Origin: Onchocerca volvulus | Lineage: Eukaryota > Nematoda > Chromadorea > Rhabditida > Onchocercidae | Direction of reading: 5' to 3' | Length of the DNA: 64,000 bases | Assembly (NCBI GenBank): GCA_000499405.2 | Contig: HG738138.1 | Location: forward strand, 23,589,097 to 23,653,096 | Shown here: positions 1 to 11,665 of the stretch, in pieces | Layout of the letters: every line of letters begins with the position of its first letter | How positions within the stretch are numbered: the stretch's first letter is position 1 | Translations under genes and position numbers: made by a program | The notes under the pieces: generated by a model | Told to the model about the DNA's origin: nothing | Databases searched by the model: none | The model's input: only the letters and a program-made list of their open reading frames with translations

Positions 1-416
1 TACCGAGGTTATTGAGGTTTGCATACTAAAGGCCAAATCCATTTTGCAAAAAGTAAGCGTGGTTAATAGAATCTGTTCGCTCATTTTCATTTGTCAGCCT
101 ACCTGAATGTAATGTTGTGTAAAAATGAATATTGAAATCTAAGACAAACAGACAATCCAAGCACGACCTAATATTAGAAATAATATCAACGCAATATGAG
201 AAAAGATAATTCACAAATTGCTTGAATGAAACATTTCATTATATACCATCATGATCCCGACATTTGTGTGACGCAACCAAATTCCCCATAAAGCAAAAAA
301 TAAACGAAAAGCTCAAACTACTCGCCTTCTTTATTTAAAAACATGCGCCTATTTGAATGTAACGCGGCAGAGAGAAGGCGTCAATAAAGAAAGAAGGCGA
401 TAAAATGAATATAAAA
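1..416. other. AT-rich spacer, no gene seen
   Basis: No coding frame with splice signals was recognised on either strand. The right end runs into the repeat array that starts near 417. Confidence 0.5.
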
Positions 417-1027
417 TGATAGAAAGAGCGTCTTTGCTAGCGCGTGATGATGATGCGCAACGACTAAAGGAGAAAACTATAAAATAAAAAATTTATAAAA
501 TAAAAAAGAAGAAAATCGGAGCATTAAACCGCTCCCGTTGACATCCTATACAGAATGATAGAAAGGGCGCCTTTGTTAGCGCGCGATGATGATGCGCACT
601 TATTGGCGCGCGACGGTCATCACATTGAACCCAGTTTAATTTCTATTATTATTGCTAACCGCATCTTTTACCCAAGAAGAAGAGAGAGAGAGATGGGGGG
701 AAAAAGAAGAATGGCAGAAGAGAGAAAACAAAAAAAATCCTGAGTCGGAGCATTAAACTGTTCCCGTGGACATACAAAATGATAGAAAGGGCCCTTGTTA
801 GCGCGTGATGATGATGATGCGCACTTATTGGCGCGGACGGTCATCGCATTAAACACAGTTTAATTTCTATTATTATTGTTACCGCATCTTTTACCCAAGA
901 AGAGAGAGAGAGATGGGAGGAAAAAGGAGAATGGCAGAAAAAAAGATAGGCGGAGGCCAACCGTATCTTTTACTCAAGAAGAAAGATGGGAGAAAAAAAA
1001 GAGAATAACAGAAAAAAAGGTAGGCGG
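417..1027 (+). repeat. Tandem array of a ~230-bp repeat with GATGATGATGCGC core
   Basis: Two long copies (about 515-740 and 744-945) share a CGGAGCATTAAAC start, a TGATAGAAAGGGC block, a GCGCGTGATGATGATGCGC core, a TTTAATTTCTATTATTATTG block and a GAGAGAGAGATGG purine tail. A partial copy of the core lies at 417-465, and a partial copy of the purine-rich tail at about 945-1027. The array is richer in G+C than its surroundings. Short open frames across it look like by-products of the purine runs. Confidence 0.8.
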
Positions 1028-1129
1028 ATCCAATAAACTCCACCTCCTCACCTATTTTGAGTTGTCACGGACGTGACACGTGAAAAAACGTAACCATATT
1101 TACTCATAAAGAAAGTCGGTTGGAGTACA

Positions 1130-1245
1130 AGGTTGTGCCAGATTTGAAAAAAATCGGTTGAGAAATTACTCGAGATCGGGCGTAGGTAACAGGTAGCATT
1201 TACATTTTTATTTATATAGATAAGATATAGATATAGATTAGAGAT
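1130..1245 (+). repeat. Dispersed repeat end, RTE-like tail (copy A)
   Basis: The segment carries ATCGGTTGAGAA, AGCATTTACATTTTTATT and TATAGATA blocks in the same order as the segment at 10344-10462. A non-LTR retrotransposon 3' end with an ATAGATA-type tail is inferred from general resemblance to RTE-clade ends; no protein-coding part of such an element is visible. It directly follows the tandem array, so both may belong to one element. Confidence 0.5.
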
Positions 1246-2652
1246 AATAAACAGTATCAAAGCACCGATAACAGGCACTAAGGATAATACCACCATTTAA
1301 TGACAAAAGCATTGGAAGTCAGCCGTTTAAATTTAAGTATCAAACATTTAAAGGAAGAGAAAAGATTTAAAATCTTCGAATTTTTTTTTGAAGAAAAGAG
1401 AAGAAAAGGAAGATAAGAGCTAAATAGATACGAAAGATTTGTTACGGAAATTGAACGCATTAAATTATATTTGCCATTGATAATCAACAATGTAGGAACG
1501 AAGAACTGAAACATTTGACATCAGAAGAAAATTTAATGCAAGGATTTAAAACTATGGTTAGCTGAAATTTTCTTATATTTGAATTTATTTCATTTAGCTT
1601 TTCTAAAAAAAATCAACGCAATAATTGATAGAAAAAGCGAGAGATATAGAGACATTACTGAAAATAATATAAACTGAATCCATGAAGTAGAATTTAATAA
1701 TCAGAACTAAGCAATGAAATACTGAATACGATAACTAACTTTTCTACCTGAAATGTCATAAAGGAGAAGCGTAAAATCAAGCTGATTTTCATTTTTATTA
1801 CAATCCAATTCGAATATATATCAGCTTATAATGCATTTTGTATCTCTTACTAATAGTCAAACTTCTAACTATTTATCTTGGGAATAAATGCATTTCCAAA
1901 ATCTTTTTTGACATAAATCTAAATACAAATCTATTTATATTTTTAAATAAAAAGATAAAATTAATAAAAAAAAAGTTTCAAGTCTCGCAATTAAAAATAT
2001 GAATGTATATTTCTAAGAACTGATTTAATTTTTTGAAGTATTCTATTACGAAGATTATTTGATAAATGTGAAAAAAAAATATTTCCATAGGCAGAAAAGA
2101 AATTTGTAAATGTAAAGGATGGAAAAAAATTAAAAGACTAATTTCTCTATAAAGTGGTAGCAGAAAAACATAAATTGACACCTGTTGATAAAGTTAATCA
2201 AATACCGTTTGAATACCCATTAAAAGTAGTAATAATAATATGCAAGCATAACTCAATAGTAAATAAGTAACATGTCAAGATGAATAAGCTAAGAATGAGA
2301 TAACTGCAGCAAAAAAATCAAAACAATATGACATTACACTGCTTTAGGTGTTATAATAGGACAAACTTCACTAATTCATGATTAACAAGACCGTCGAACT
2401 ACTGATGTTCTTCATGATCACAATCTGACAGCGTATAATATGTCACAGTTTGAAATTTATTTGTGCATCAATAGAAAATAGGTATTTGCCATGAGGTGTT
2501 AGTTCTTTAAATATACTTGCTTAATCGACTGCAAAAAGTGAACATCAGTAGCGATGATATATACACAGAAAAAATTGGTGAATTAAGAAAAAAAGAAAAA
2601 CTATTATTTTTGTAAACAATAAAATGCCGTATACTGCTTTACACTTTTTTTT

Positions 2653-2693
<41 letters not shown>

Positions 2694-3613
2694 ACTTCGT
2701 AAACGCTAAAATTGAAAAAAAAAAAGTATATATAACGTAAATGCTTTTGATTCAGTGAATGAAATAGCATGAAATATCGCAGATAAATTATTTGCTGGCT
2801 AATAAATGATAGAGATATTCTTCATCTTTTCTTTTTCGTCCATCTTACTGCTGATTATTTTTTAAGCAAGGAAAAAATCCTTTCAATTTTCGGAAAGTAC
2901 ATCACAAGTTACTTTTTGATGATAACTTTTGTGGTGGATGTTTTTTCACTGCTATGGTTGCAAAAATTAAAATTTCCATCTTTTGGAACATATACAACAG
3001 CATACTATTGAAAAAACTGTTTATAGAAGTAACTCAATTTTAAAAAATTATATATAAATTTTTTTCAGCTTAATTTTGTTAGATTTTACACCATTAACTG
3101 TAGATTACTTCAAGGAAATTTCCGAATCGTTCATACTAAAAAAGAGGAAATCATAAAATTCAAGACATAAAGCCCTGAAATTTTGAGATTTAATATCCTA
3201 ATCTCAATTTGAAACAAATGCGTTAAGGGAAATTTAGAATTAAGAAAAATATGGGCCAATACAGATATCTATTAATATAAACAACAATTTTTACAGAACT
3301 GATGCAACCAAATCAATCCGAGAGTTTGACTGCTTCCAAACTCTGATTATATAGTATACTACATCTGGAATCATCCAATGAAATAGACGAAGGAGTATGT
3401 TCTTTACATTCTCTAAAATAAGATTTTCCTCGGAAATTGCTTGTTTCATCGAAAAAAAAAAAGTTACAACTTTAAACTATTTTTTCTTGGTTAAAACTTT
3501 AAATTAAAATCGTAACTAAAAATTTTTAAAACGACAACAAAAACTGTCTGAGACTATTGTAAATAAAATTCTTGAAATACGACAGTTCTTATAAAACTAC
3601 GAATTTGAGTCTG
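1246..3613. other. AT-rich spacer, no gene seen
   Basis: Frames are short and broken on both strands. It contains the 38-base T tract at 2655-2692 and is probably the 3' flank of the dehydrogenase gene that ends at 3614 on the minus strand. Confidence 0.5.
2655..2692 (+). repeat. Poly-T tract (38 bases)
   Basis: Uninterrupted run of T, preceded by further T blocks broken by single C. The length in an assembly is likely approximate. Confidence 0.9.
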
Positions 3614-6075
3614 CTATTCTTCGTAAAAAATTTGAAAAACAAACCCAAAATAACTGCCTGAAATGAATTCTACATTTTTGCTCAACGCTACATACAATGT
3701 TGTTTGCGCACCATCCTGAAAACGAAAATTATCACAGACTTAAAAATTAACATTATTTGTCCCAATTAAGCTATACCTGATGGTATCTCTCATATTAAGC
3801 TTCTATTTCACTGATCTTTGAAATAAGTTAATAAAAGTTAACAGCAGAAGAACATAACTCCCTAAACCTGAAATAATGAAAGCACTCAAACCAAAATGAT
3901 TTTTTTAAGACTAAAAAGTCTCTTATCTTTATGAAGTGCAGAATTTTTTAATATCCTAAAACGCATAAAATAACACATAGAACTCGAACTACATAATTTT
4001 CAACAAAAAATAGTGAAGAACATTACCTTATCAGTTTTCATGAAGAACCACAGAAACGGAGTAATGATTTTTAAGATATATTTCTGGCCGAAAATCGAAT
4101 AGCGCATAAGCTCAGTGAAACAAACACCGGGATGTACAGCATTTATTGTCACTGCAGTTTCTGGTTCCATTGTCCTTAATCGTTTCGTTAATTCACGCGC
4201 ATGCATAATCTAGAACATTTTTAATAATAAATGACAAAAGCTATTGTGATATTCTGCAAACATAGAGTTCATCAAACGTCTTGCCTTTTCATTTTTAATC
4301 GTGCAGCGCTAAATTCGCCATATAAAAAAACGCGAAAAGAACGAAAAAAAAAAAAAAAAGAAATGAACAACCTGAGCTAATTTAGATCTGCTATAAGGCA
4401 ACGATTTACTGAAGTATTTTTTGTCATTAACTATGGAAATATCAACATTATCAGCTATCCTGTGAAGTGAACTGGAAACATTGATAATTCGACCATTCGG
4501 TGATTTCTTAATCAGCGGGAGTAACAATTCAGTAAGTAAAAAGTGTCCTGCAAAAATGTTTTAGTGGATGCTACTGCATATATTATTATGATTAAATATA
4601 TCATGATAAAACATGTGGCATTTTTTTCATTGTGTCTCAAAAAAGAATAAGAATATTAAACATTATATTTTACATTAAACTCTACAACTTGTATTTTACC
4701 CAGAGTAGTTGAGAATCCCATTTCCAAAAACACTTTTTTTCGCAAAAACAATAATGACACATAAATATTCATATAAATAAATGAAATATGTAAAGCCATT
4801 CAGGAATTCTAGTTCTGATACCAGAAGAAAGTTTATATAATGCTAACAAATGCATGATATTGTTTAAATTCCAATTAATATACGAATAGTAAATATGCAA
4901 ATAAGCAAGATTCACTCATCCCATTCCATGATGTCTTATGGTGTCAGAATTTTTTCAATACTCCGGAAAATGTGTTGACAAAAATTAACAAGACATACCG
5001 AGGTAATTCGTTTGCCATGTCATTTCATGGCCATCTTCTGTCAACTCGAATTTTGGATAAAACATTATTCCCGCATTGTTTACAAGTATGTCTATTTTAT
5101 CCTCTTCTTAAAAGCATGAATTATCAATCTCAAATGAATAAAAAAAAATTCATAATACTGAGGTGAATGATGACCATGTTTAGAGTACAGTAATGATATT
5201 ATGTATAAAAAGGAAAATAAAACTTAGGCAATTCTATATAAGGATAATCATTGTTAAGTTAAAAATTCAGAAATTATTTCAACATCCCAAAATTCAGAAA
5301 GAAGAATTGATTCCTTCTAAATTTGAAAAATTAGCATACTTTGTAGATGACTTCTTATGTAACACTTCAGATAAGGAAGCTCTAATTCAAACTAGACTCA
5401 TTAAATGATTCATAAAAACTGCAAATGACCACCAATTTTAATAGCTTAATTAATTTCCAAAGCACAAGCTAACCACGTTTGATTTCATCAGCAAATTTTC
5501 GAATCGTTGCAAATCTGGCCAAATCCACATCTTTCATTATTAACCTCGTTGGATCGCAACCCAACTTAAATGGTAATAGAATAAAAATATAAAAATGTGA
5601 AGTCTCCTACCATATTTAATAGATAAGTAAATAGCCTTTAATGTTCTAATAATTTTAAAATATATGATCGTGAAATAATGTCACGTCTTACTGGCACGAT
5701 TCTATTCCAAAAAAAAAAAAAAAAAACAGCCCAAATATGCAATCGTTTTAATAATGATATTTCAGATCCGCAACTAGGTTAGAATGCATATAGAATATAC
5801 TAGAATCTTGCATAATCTGGGAAACAAATTATCGCTAATTAAGTTGAAATTCAAAATCCCCTTACTTTTGTCAGTTCAATCTTTGCATTTTGCGATTTTC
5901 CACGATCTCTACACAACATGTAAACGGTAGCACCACGGAGGTTAAGTTCTCGAGCTGTTTGCTTCCCTATACCAGCACTTGCTCCAGTAACTAATGCTAT
6001 TTTTCCTTTTGCATCTACATGTTCAACGAATTGTGCACCTTTCAGATAACGTCTAAAAAGGGAAACAATGTTCAT
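3614..6075 (-). CDS. Short-chain dehydrogenase/reductase, retinol dehydrogenase type
   Basis: Six exons on the minus strand, all phases agreeing: 6075-5866, 5564-5474, 5106-4999, 4547-4372, 4209-4027 and 3715-3614 (stop TAG), giving 289 residues. The cofactor motif TGASAGIG is at residues 30-37, NNAG at 110-113, the catalytic serine region NVSSS at 159-163 and YSRSK at 188-192; HPGVCFTEL follows in the fifth exon. This is the order of the classical SDR fold, and the [13 protein letters not shown] stretch resembles RDH11-14/DHRS13-type enzymes. These oxidise or reduce retinoids or other hydrophobic alcohols and carbonyls with NADP(H), usually on ER membranes; the true substrate cannot be read here. 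The length is slightly below the usual 300-330. The third intron starts GTATGT and most acceptors are weak (TTTAAG, TTCTAG). The start ATG at 6075 precedes NIVSLFRRY. An upstream non-coding exon is possible. Confidence 0.9.
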
Positions 6076-9000
6076 TTTTCGTTTTCTCCTTGTTAAATCG
6101 ATTTATACTCATTTTGAGCATGATATAAAAGAGAAAAAATGAATGCCTTTTTGACTTTTTTGAACAAAACTCTGACTATCCTTCCATTAATAACAAGCAA
6201 GCTTTGTTAATAAAGACAATCAGATTTAATAGAGAGGTACGTGAGTCATTCACTGGCTTATTTACCCATTTCTTCATTTAATTTAAACTTCTCATGAACA
6301 TAACTTCTTTTTCGATCAATTGACTAAGCAAACAGAATTTGTGCAAAAGACAGTAGATGAAGGGAATGTTGAAATCAGATCATCTCTATTTCCACCAAAA
6401 ATCAATTATGAGATTTTTTTTACTATTGACATTCAATTGCTTCATTTTAAAAACAATTAATTTTAAATTATTTTTCTGCCTTTCATATATACTTACAGCA
6501 AGTATTCGCAAAACATGGAAAAAACATTCAAATCATGCCGTATTAAATCGACATTAGATCATTCTATCACTAGTGTATACGAAAATTTTCTATATCTAGA
6601 AAAAGTTTTAGAGGAAAAACAAGCATATACCTGTAGAAAACATGAAAAATGATTTGAAAAATGAATATGAAATCAAATATGATTTGTAATTGCAATCACC
6701 TTAAGAGATAGATGCTAGCGCATGTCAAAACTCCAAACAATGGAATCGACAAGCTTCTAAAATATCCTTCATCTGACATCACGGATGAGCCTGGAATTTG
6801 ATCGTTTAATCAATCACAATCAATTATCCCACTGTCAACGTTTCAACGCAACACGATAAACTCCGTTTCAACCCCATCAATGTTATACCTTGAAAAGACA
6901 TTTGAAATAAAATTCAGGACGAAAGTACAGTAAAATTCGAGTTTTCATCGGCAATAATACAGTTTGATTGATTCGAAAAATAATACAAACGGAAAAATGC
7001 GTGTGGAATAGTGAGTTCATCAATGATGGTAATGAGCAAGCGAATCGGTGATTCGACGAACTGTTAAACAAGAGCGTGCGTAGGTAGAGGTGAGTGTTTA
7101 GCGATGTTGAAAAATGGAATGTAAATTGGAGGTACCAGTATCAATGTTCTATTTGTCACTGCATTAACAAAGCGTTGTACGGTTAGAAGTGACCAAAAAT
7201 CAGTCTGTTTATGAACAGAATACTATTTTATTTTATTTAGTTTACCTATATTTACTTTCTCACATGCAACAGCGGAAGAATTCTTTCAAAGACCAAATAC
7301 AAAGTTGTGATCATTATAAACTTGACTTGAATTTTAAACTAATTTGGTTCTCTCTCAGAAAGAGAATGTAATGCACTCTAATTTCTCACTTTGTCATCCA
7401 AGTGATAAGGACTAGACTATTTCTCGAGAAATGCACGAAAAATGAAACCAAAACATCACTACCTACATCCTCTTCAGATGTCACGCTCAACCATCAATCA
7501 GACTTCATTTGACGACAATCATTAGGTGGTTTTGTGCCTGTTTCGCTTTTCGTTGGTCAATCTTACGTTTTTGTACCATTAATTTTTAGTTCAACTCTGC
7601 ATTTCAAAGAAATGATTTGTCTTTCGATATGACTTTTTCATCAGTCGAACATCACTTATTTTGTCATCAAATTTGAAATTGCTGCATGTCAGCAGATCTT
7701 ATTGAATTGTGGTAATTCATCGATTTGTACGAATATCTATCGCATAGATATCGCTTATTTCGTCTGGAAATCTCCTGTGGCATTAATATCCATTTTAATT
7801 CCATTCATATAATTATCATTCATGAAAATGAACTATTCATTCTGATATGAGTCATATTATCATCATTCTTCTCATTACTTTATATCGTACTATGTATCCT
7901 TACTAGAATATTGTAATAATCGATTTTTTGCTAGAATGAATATTAGTGTTATTTTTTATGAAACGTAAAATAAGACTTATATCTAATACTTTTTTTTTCT
8001 TTTAAATGTTAATAGAATGCAATATTGTTAATGAAACTACGAAGTGCATTGATCTTAATGCTAGGAAGATGTTGAATATATCAGAACAATAATGTTAGCT
8101 TTTTGATGCTGATTAAACATCAGAATGTGTTAAACACAAGAGTGCTAGCTTTTTCTGGAACTCAAAACTATTTTGTCCCGTTTTGTTTGTGTATACTTCT
8201 CTCGGGAATCGATTAGATGATAAAATCCGTTCTCATGGATACTATTCGACTATACTGATTTGTTATCAGTAACATGGATTAAACGTTATCCACTATATGT
8301 CTATCATTTTATAATGATAGGTTTTTTTTTACACTTTAAAAGTAGACTTAGATGCGAACGGTTAATGAGAGATCTCAAAGGGATTATTGATCTAAAAGTT
8401 CTTGAGCTGAATGAATTCGATATGCAGTTATTTGATTATTAAAAATGAGATATAAATGAAATCGCATGTTATAATTGGTTATTGAAGTTTTGTAAACTTC
8501 TGCGGAGAGTGATTTCTATTTTGAAGTACCGTCTACTTTTCTCCGGTTGGTTGGTAAGAACATTCAAATAGTTATGAGTCACTCATATTTTCTTAGTGCA
8601 GTTTCGTAATGCATAGTTTATCCAAAACTTATGATCTCTTAGACTTATCAACTGAATTGATAAATACAACAGAGCTTTTAGTGATTTTATCTAATGATTT
8701 ACTTTCAACTGTTTAGCACCAGTATCTTTCCTTCCATCTATCTATACAGGCAAGATAGCACACGAATCGAACCAAAAAGTTTACAGTATTCATTGTCAAA
8801 TATTCTTTTCAATTCCTTTCTTTAATGGGTTTAGATTATTAATTATTTAGTAGATGATAATATCTCTTCTTCCCAAATATATCTCGTCGCGCTTCACCAT
8901 TTGGACACTTATCCAATCTCTATATCATAATTAGCTGCTCAGACTAAATTTCAATAATTCCTTTTACTTGGCTTTTATAAATTGATAACTTATTTGCAGA

Positions 9001-9493
9001 ATTCTCTACTTTTCTTATTTTTTGCATCACAGATTTACATTTCTCATTCAGTGGCATTTGATGTGACAGGAAAAAAAAAAAAGAAAAAACTCAAAATGTT
9101 CCGTAATAGAAGTGCTTAACGTTCAGAATGAATTTATTTGTAGAAATTACCAAGTCCTTATGATTTGCTAATCTGTTTGTTTTACCAGTTTTTTTGTTCA
9201 TATCCTGTCCTTAATTGTCAAACTCTCTGAATTTGATATAAATCACGCTTATCAGTAAGATTTGAAAATAGAAACAGATCTTTAATATAATTTATCTTCA
9301 TTTGATTACTTCTAATATTATGAAGAAGTTCGATGTTTAATCATTTGCTCACCATTCGGAAATTTTTGAATTTTTTGCTCTCTTCGCATTGCATCTGATT
9401 CAGAGAGTCACTACTGCTTCAATTGTTGAGCTTCAGAACATAGAAAAATCTCAGAAACAGTCCTATCAACAACCTTCAGCTGTGAAAGATTTA
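6076..9493. other. Gene-poor spacer
   Basis: No gene could be assembled. A 60-codon frame at 8260-8442 (+) ends in a helical, charged stretch (CERLMRDLKG) after a possible acceptor, but no partner exon was found. The 5' side probably holds the promoter of the minus-strand dehydrogenase. Confidence 0.4.
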
Positions 9494-9700
9494 TTACAGT
9501 TGCTTTTCATTATTTAACAAGATGACTGAAACTTTGTCACTTGAAAGGCCGGAACAAAGTTGACGTATTTCGGAACTTTCCAAGATATGTGGATCAGAAT
9601 TTATGATAACAAAACCATTGACATATCTTTTTTGCTGATATTCTTTAGTCAAGTACAGTACCGTTTCTTGTGATATAAAAATATCGACTGTAGTCATGAC
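9494..9700 (-). CDS. Possible terminal exon, unknown protein
   Basis: On the minus strand a strong acceptor (TTTCTTTCCAG) at about 9701 is followed by an open frame of 67 codons beginning MTTVDIFISQ and ending EKQL before TAATAAA. The stop overlaps a possible poly(A) signal. The composition looks coding, but no family was recognised and no upstream exon was linked with certainty; the 9838-10038 minus frame could be one. It could equally be a remnant of a decayed gene or chance. Confidence 0.25.
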   Translation of the reverse strand, partial: VMTTVDIFISQETVLYLTKEYQQKRYVNGFVIINSDPHILESSEIRQLCSGLSSDKVSVILLNNEKQL

Positions 9701-10149
9701 TGGAAAGAAATTCTCTAATTCCCTTGAAATGTAAATTACAGTAAAAAATAAAGTATAAGTTGAGTATTTCTTTTAATTTTATGTGGTATGGTAATGTTAA
9801 TGGGAACAAGAATTTGAAAGATGCATCAAAAATTAAGTTAGCAGACTTTTAATACTTTAACTTCGGAATGATTGATGAAAATAAAATTATTGATGCAGAG
9901 AGACATAAATTGATTATTATGCATTTTGAAAGCATGTATATTATCAAATGAGGATTGCATTGTGAAATGATTTGAAGTCTGCATCATTCGATAAATTTTG
10001 ATGAGACTTTTCACCAATACACTTATTAGTAGTGGCATTTAAGACTTTCATATATCAGGCCAAATAGCTGTCCAGTGTAAGACAGCGGAGATAGAAGAGA
10101 CTGACATTACTTGTCCATTCGTGATATGCTTCTCTACTAATCGCTTTTA

Positions 10150-10230
10150 ATTCATTCAGTAACTAGCTGGACCGGCGACGCGAAGCGCGGTCGCTTTCAC
10201 GTCGCTGGTCCAGCTAATTGCTGAATGAAT
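10150..10230. repeat. 81-nt near-perfect inverted repeat (hairpin)
   Basis: Arms 10150-10180 and 10200-10230 match at 28 of 31 positions. The 19-nt spacer holds a further 5-bp stem (AAGCG/CGCTT) around CGGT. The core is GC-rich (CTAGCTGGACCGGCGACG) in a very AT-rich region. CTAGCTGNACC-type sequences are common near the 3' ends of RTE-like retrotransposons, so a transposon origin is likely; a hairpin RNA is the alternative. Confidence 0.8.
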
Positions 10231-10343
10231 AAATTCATCTGGCTCATGAAGGCATGGCCAAAAAATCCAGTCCACTCATCTTATTTTTACCTGTCACAAG
10301 TATAACAGATGAAGGAAGTAGGTATATCTATATAGAAAACTCA

Positions 10344-10462
10344 CCTATTCAAATACAATGTTGTATCAAAATTTCAAAGCAATCGGTAAAGAACTTACGA
10401 AGTTATGTGGTAAATAACAGCATTCACATTTTTATTCATATAGATAGAATATAGATAGATTT
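10344..10462 (+). repeat. Dispersed repeat end, RTE-like tail (copy B)
   Basis: Contains ACAATGTTGTATC, TTTCAAAGCAATCGG, AGCATTCACATTTTTATT and a TATAGATAGA tail, matching copy A at 1130-1245 block for block. Together with the hairpin just upstream it looks like the truncated 3' end of a non-LTR element. The element class is inferred. Confidence 0.5.
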
Positions 10463-10617
10463 TTCTTATGTTTGTGAATTTTATCATTTAACGTGTGTTT
10501 ATTTCGAAACGAAACACCATTAAATGCTTTGCAAAGTCGGAAATTATTTTTGCACTTTCCATCTTCTATTTACCATTGATCGACCTATTTCTGGATTCTT
10601 TTTCTTTTTAATTTCAT

Positions 10618-10656
10618 CTATTCGAATACAATGTTGTATCAAAATTTCAAAGCAAT
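10618..10656 (+). repeat. Partial duplicate of the 10346-10384 repeat segment
   Basis: About 38 bases around ACAATGTTGTATCAAAATTT are nearly identical (one visible mismatch) to the segment about 270 bases upstream, but the ATAGATA tail is missing. A second, further truncated copy. Confidence 0.8.
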
Positions 10657-11665
10657 TTTTGTTGCATGAAATATACTGCATATTTATTATGCATATATTT
10701 ATTATAATTATGTAATAAATATAAATTTTGTAATTTTATATGGTATAACTTTTTGTCATTCAAATGTCTATCGTATTATACTAATCATAAGATTTCATCG
10801 GCACCTTTATTGCTATAGAATGCAATATAATTATGATGGCAAAAGATGAATATTGCCAAAGGATGGATGTTACTAGAAACTTGAAACTGTGATGGATAGA
10901 TTAATATCAGCTAATTCAAAGGGATAAGGTTTCGGGTAGTCAGCTTATTCAGATCAGAAAGCCCATGGCAATCCCAACCAAATCTAGTGTTCAACTCTCT
11001 TTTGCAGCATAGTTCGATATTTTGCAAATGCATCCTTTATAAAACCAGTAAGCAAATGTCCATAATGGGGTAAATCATAAAAGTCCATTTGTAAATCATA
11101 AAAGACAAAAACAATTATCTTAGGAACGTGCTTCAACCGATCTCTCGAAAATTTTGTTCTCCTGCCAAAATTTTATGATTGCGTTTTCTAATAAAGAAAA
11201 ATCAGGACTGCTAGTTGTACGCCATCAGTAAAAGATGAATTGATCTGAATAACTAGCAATTAATAGGGTAGTTTATATCCCCCCGCATTGTAGTACAAAT
11301 CATGTGTCAATAACATCCCGCAACGAAATCCATCCTACAGTAATACCGGAAGCAAAAACAGCCTGCGCGACTCATATCATCGGTCTGGGAGAGGGGAAGT
11401 ATGCATACCATTGTTGATATAGTGTTGTTATAGTCGTTATAAACGCCGGTACGGAAAATCTCATTTGTGCGAGCGTATGGTTGATATTTGATTGATTCTG
11501 ATTGTGAATTTCAGTCATTCGGGTGTCTCCCCGCGGTAGCGCGAAACTCCCGATAATCGTGCAAATGACTGAAGACGAAAAGCGAAATTTCTTCACTCTA
11601 GCATGTTAGTTTTACATTTTCCAAACCTACCATCCAAAATTCCCTAAACTTCGTAGGCGGCTGCA

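Larger units (their letters stand above)
9701..11665. other. Spacer with transposon remnants and the upstream region of the PHF14-like gene
   Basis: Holds the hairpin at 10150-10230, the RTE-like tail at 10344-10462 and a partial duplicate at 10618-10656. A small GC-rich patch at about 11520-11560 (CCCCGCGGTAGCGCG) lies roughly 100 bases before the PHF14-like start and may be part of its promoter or leader; that is inference from position only. Confidence 0.4.

Noticed and set aside
555..743. Open frames of about 60 codons across the 0.5-1.0 kb array
   Set aside because: They run through repeat units and purine-rich tracts and have no splice context; a by-product of the repeat.
5193..5408. 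71-codon plus-strand frame opposite the dehydrogenase gene
   Set aside because: Lies in the intron between exons 5564-5474 and 5106-4999, with low complexity and no supporting signals.
8260..8442. Plus-strand frame ending in a helical charged stretch
   Set aside because: Only one weak acceptor and no partner exon; composition of the first half is random-like.
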